Shown: positions 63,015 to 64,000 of the stretch, one piece after another | Layout of the letters: every line of letters begins with the position of its first letter | Numbering within the stretch: position 1 is the first letter of the stretch | NCBI GenBank assembly: GCA_963575745.1 | Contig: CAUYUJ010000734.1 | Location: forward strand, 37,501 to 101,500 | Origin: Prorocentrum cordatum | Taxonomy: Eukaryota; Sar; Dinophyceae; Prorocentrales; Prorocentraceae | Direction of reading: 5' to 3' | Length of the DNA: 64,000 bases | Notes under the pieces: generated by a model | The model's database searches: none | Told to the model about the DNA's origin: nothing | What the model saw: only the letters and a program-made list of their open reading frames with translations | Made by a program: the position numbers and the translations under genes

Positions 63015-64000
63015 TGTTTTTTCTTTTGTGGGTGTTTTCCAGCGATTTCTAATGTGAGCCTCCGTCCTCTTCACATCCTCCTCCTGCCTTTCCTCCTGCG
63101 TTTCTTTGTCTTGTGCCAGGTTGCCGGAGTCGCGCTCGGCGCTGGTGTCCGGTGCCTGTCATGTTTCTTTGCTCTGAATTCAATTGCTTCGCCCATTCCG
63201 CCGGCCGTGGGATGTTATTTTGGTGATGGTACAAGCTTCTTCAGGATCTCTTGGGGGGTTCTTGGGGCTCCTCGGCGGCTTCTTGGGCTCTGATGGGTCT
63301 CTTGCGGAGATATTGGGGGCTTCTTGAGGTTCTTTTTGGGCGGGAGAAAGGGTTGTCGATTATAGCGCCCACTGTGGAAGCAACGATCCGTCTGAGTGGT
63401 TGCGGACATTGCTTTCTTTCATGGGATGGCCTGGGATTTGACCCGGACCTATGCGGGATCTCGCGAATATACTATTCGTTCGGAGGCTCCCAAGGGCCGC
63501 CCTACGCGCATGAATTTAGACATGTTGTGAAATCGTTACGGACATCTTACACGTTTCTTGGGTGTGAGCTGGCGAATTTCTTTGCCGCCTCGCCAGTTGG
63601 GCAAGCGAGTGTCCGCACCTCCTCATAAGAAGTATGGGGGTGTAGAGGAGGAGGAGGATGATGATGAGGAGGAGGATTTCAAACTATAGAAACGTACGTA
63701 AGACATTACAGATTCGTGCCCCAGTAAAGGGCCCAATGGATAGGAGCATACGTAAAAAAACATTTGATTGGAGCCATTCCTGTGCGTAAGCTTGAGTGTG
63801 AGCGAGTTTGGGTATGAGTGTGATGAGCACGAGTCTGGGTCTAAGCGAGCCTGAGCACAAGTGAGTTTGAGGATAAGTGAATATGAGACATTCTCGCCCT
63901 CTGCGCCCTTTGGGGTGTAGAAACCGACGCCTCACCCGAGACATCCCCATACTTTACTCAGAACCCAGACGAATGTGGCCACCAAGGAATAAGCAAACTG
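63015..64000. other. Right end of window, no recognised gene
   Basis: A plus frame at 63350-63625 (SIIAPTVEATIRLSGCGHCF...) is coherent but short and unidentified. 63635-63680 is a GGA/ATG-rich run. 63780-63880 has GAGYGWGTKTGRG-like short words. Confidence 0.3.

Noticed and set aside
1-64000. Reverse transcriptase, rRNA genes, riboswitches, bacterial promoters or terminators
   Set aside because: Looked for characteristic motifs (YxDD, rRNA cores, sigma-type promoters) and saw none; bacterial signals are not expected here.

Overview
This looks like nuclear DNA from a protist with large, intron-rich, repeat-laden chromosomes, most likely a dinoflagellate. The evidence is indirect. The sequence is GC-rich. 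Nearly every supportable gene between 4 and 56 kb lies on the minus strand. Short exons can be joined in frame across AG-ended introns whose 5' ends are GT in one case and GC in its duplicate. Decayed mobile genes carry their own introns, and same-strand tandem gene copies are present. No species marker (rRNA, organelle gene, spliced leader) was seen, so the assignment is inference. Most long open frames here are artefacts of tandem repeats whose unit length is not a multiple of three.

Region by region. 0-1.6 kb: a fold-back repeat and a plus-strand tyrosine-recombinase pseudogene with one in-frame stop. 2.8-3.3 kb: a 16-bp minisatellite in both orientations. 3.97-4.6 kb (minus): a two-exon gene for the small subunit of replication protein A (RPA3 type), the clearest cellular gene. 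About 6.4-13.4 kb (minus): a transposase-like gene with an N-terminal FLYWCH zinc finger and a MULE-type DDE domain, split over at least nine exons; two of its introns carry arrays of the same ~43-bp minisatellite. 15.4-19.1 kb (minus): exon-like pieces of one or more unidentified genes. 19.5-22.7 kb: tandem repeats. 22.7-26.6 kb (minus): an intact GT25-type glycosyltransferase followed by two decayed, CpG-rich tandem copies. 28-34.4 kb: a chain of unrelated satellites. 35.0-35.8 kb: an acidic repeat protein.

36.7-55.9 kb (minus) is the most unusual part. A DDE-transposase-like gene (37.9-40.2 kb) is followed with a TGATG stop/start overlap by a two-exon gene whose second exon looks like a divergent SAM-methyltransferase fold. 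Upstream lie three further ORF families. The block of transposase plus three ORFs is present twice, about 8.2 kb apart, as a head-to-tail duplication whose junction is a 100-N assembly gap. Spacers in this region, and a few other sites, contain a near-perfect 66-75 bp palindrome with a GTCAACGCACGTGCGTTGAC core. The two copies carry different disabling lesions.

56-64 kb: 386-bp and ~80-bp tandem arrays, alternating TATG/TACA sequence, and plus-strand exon-like frames including one resembling a cold-shock domain.

How the genes work together: RPA3 and GT25 are ordinary cellular functions; the rest is largely a nest of at least three kinds of mobile gene (tyrosine recombinase, FLYWCH-MULE, DDE/methyltransferase-like), all damaged to some degree.
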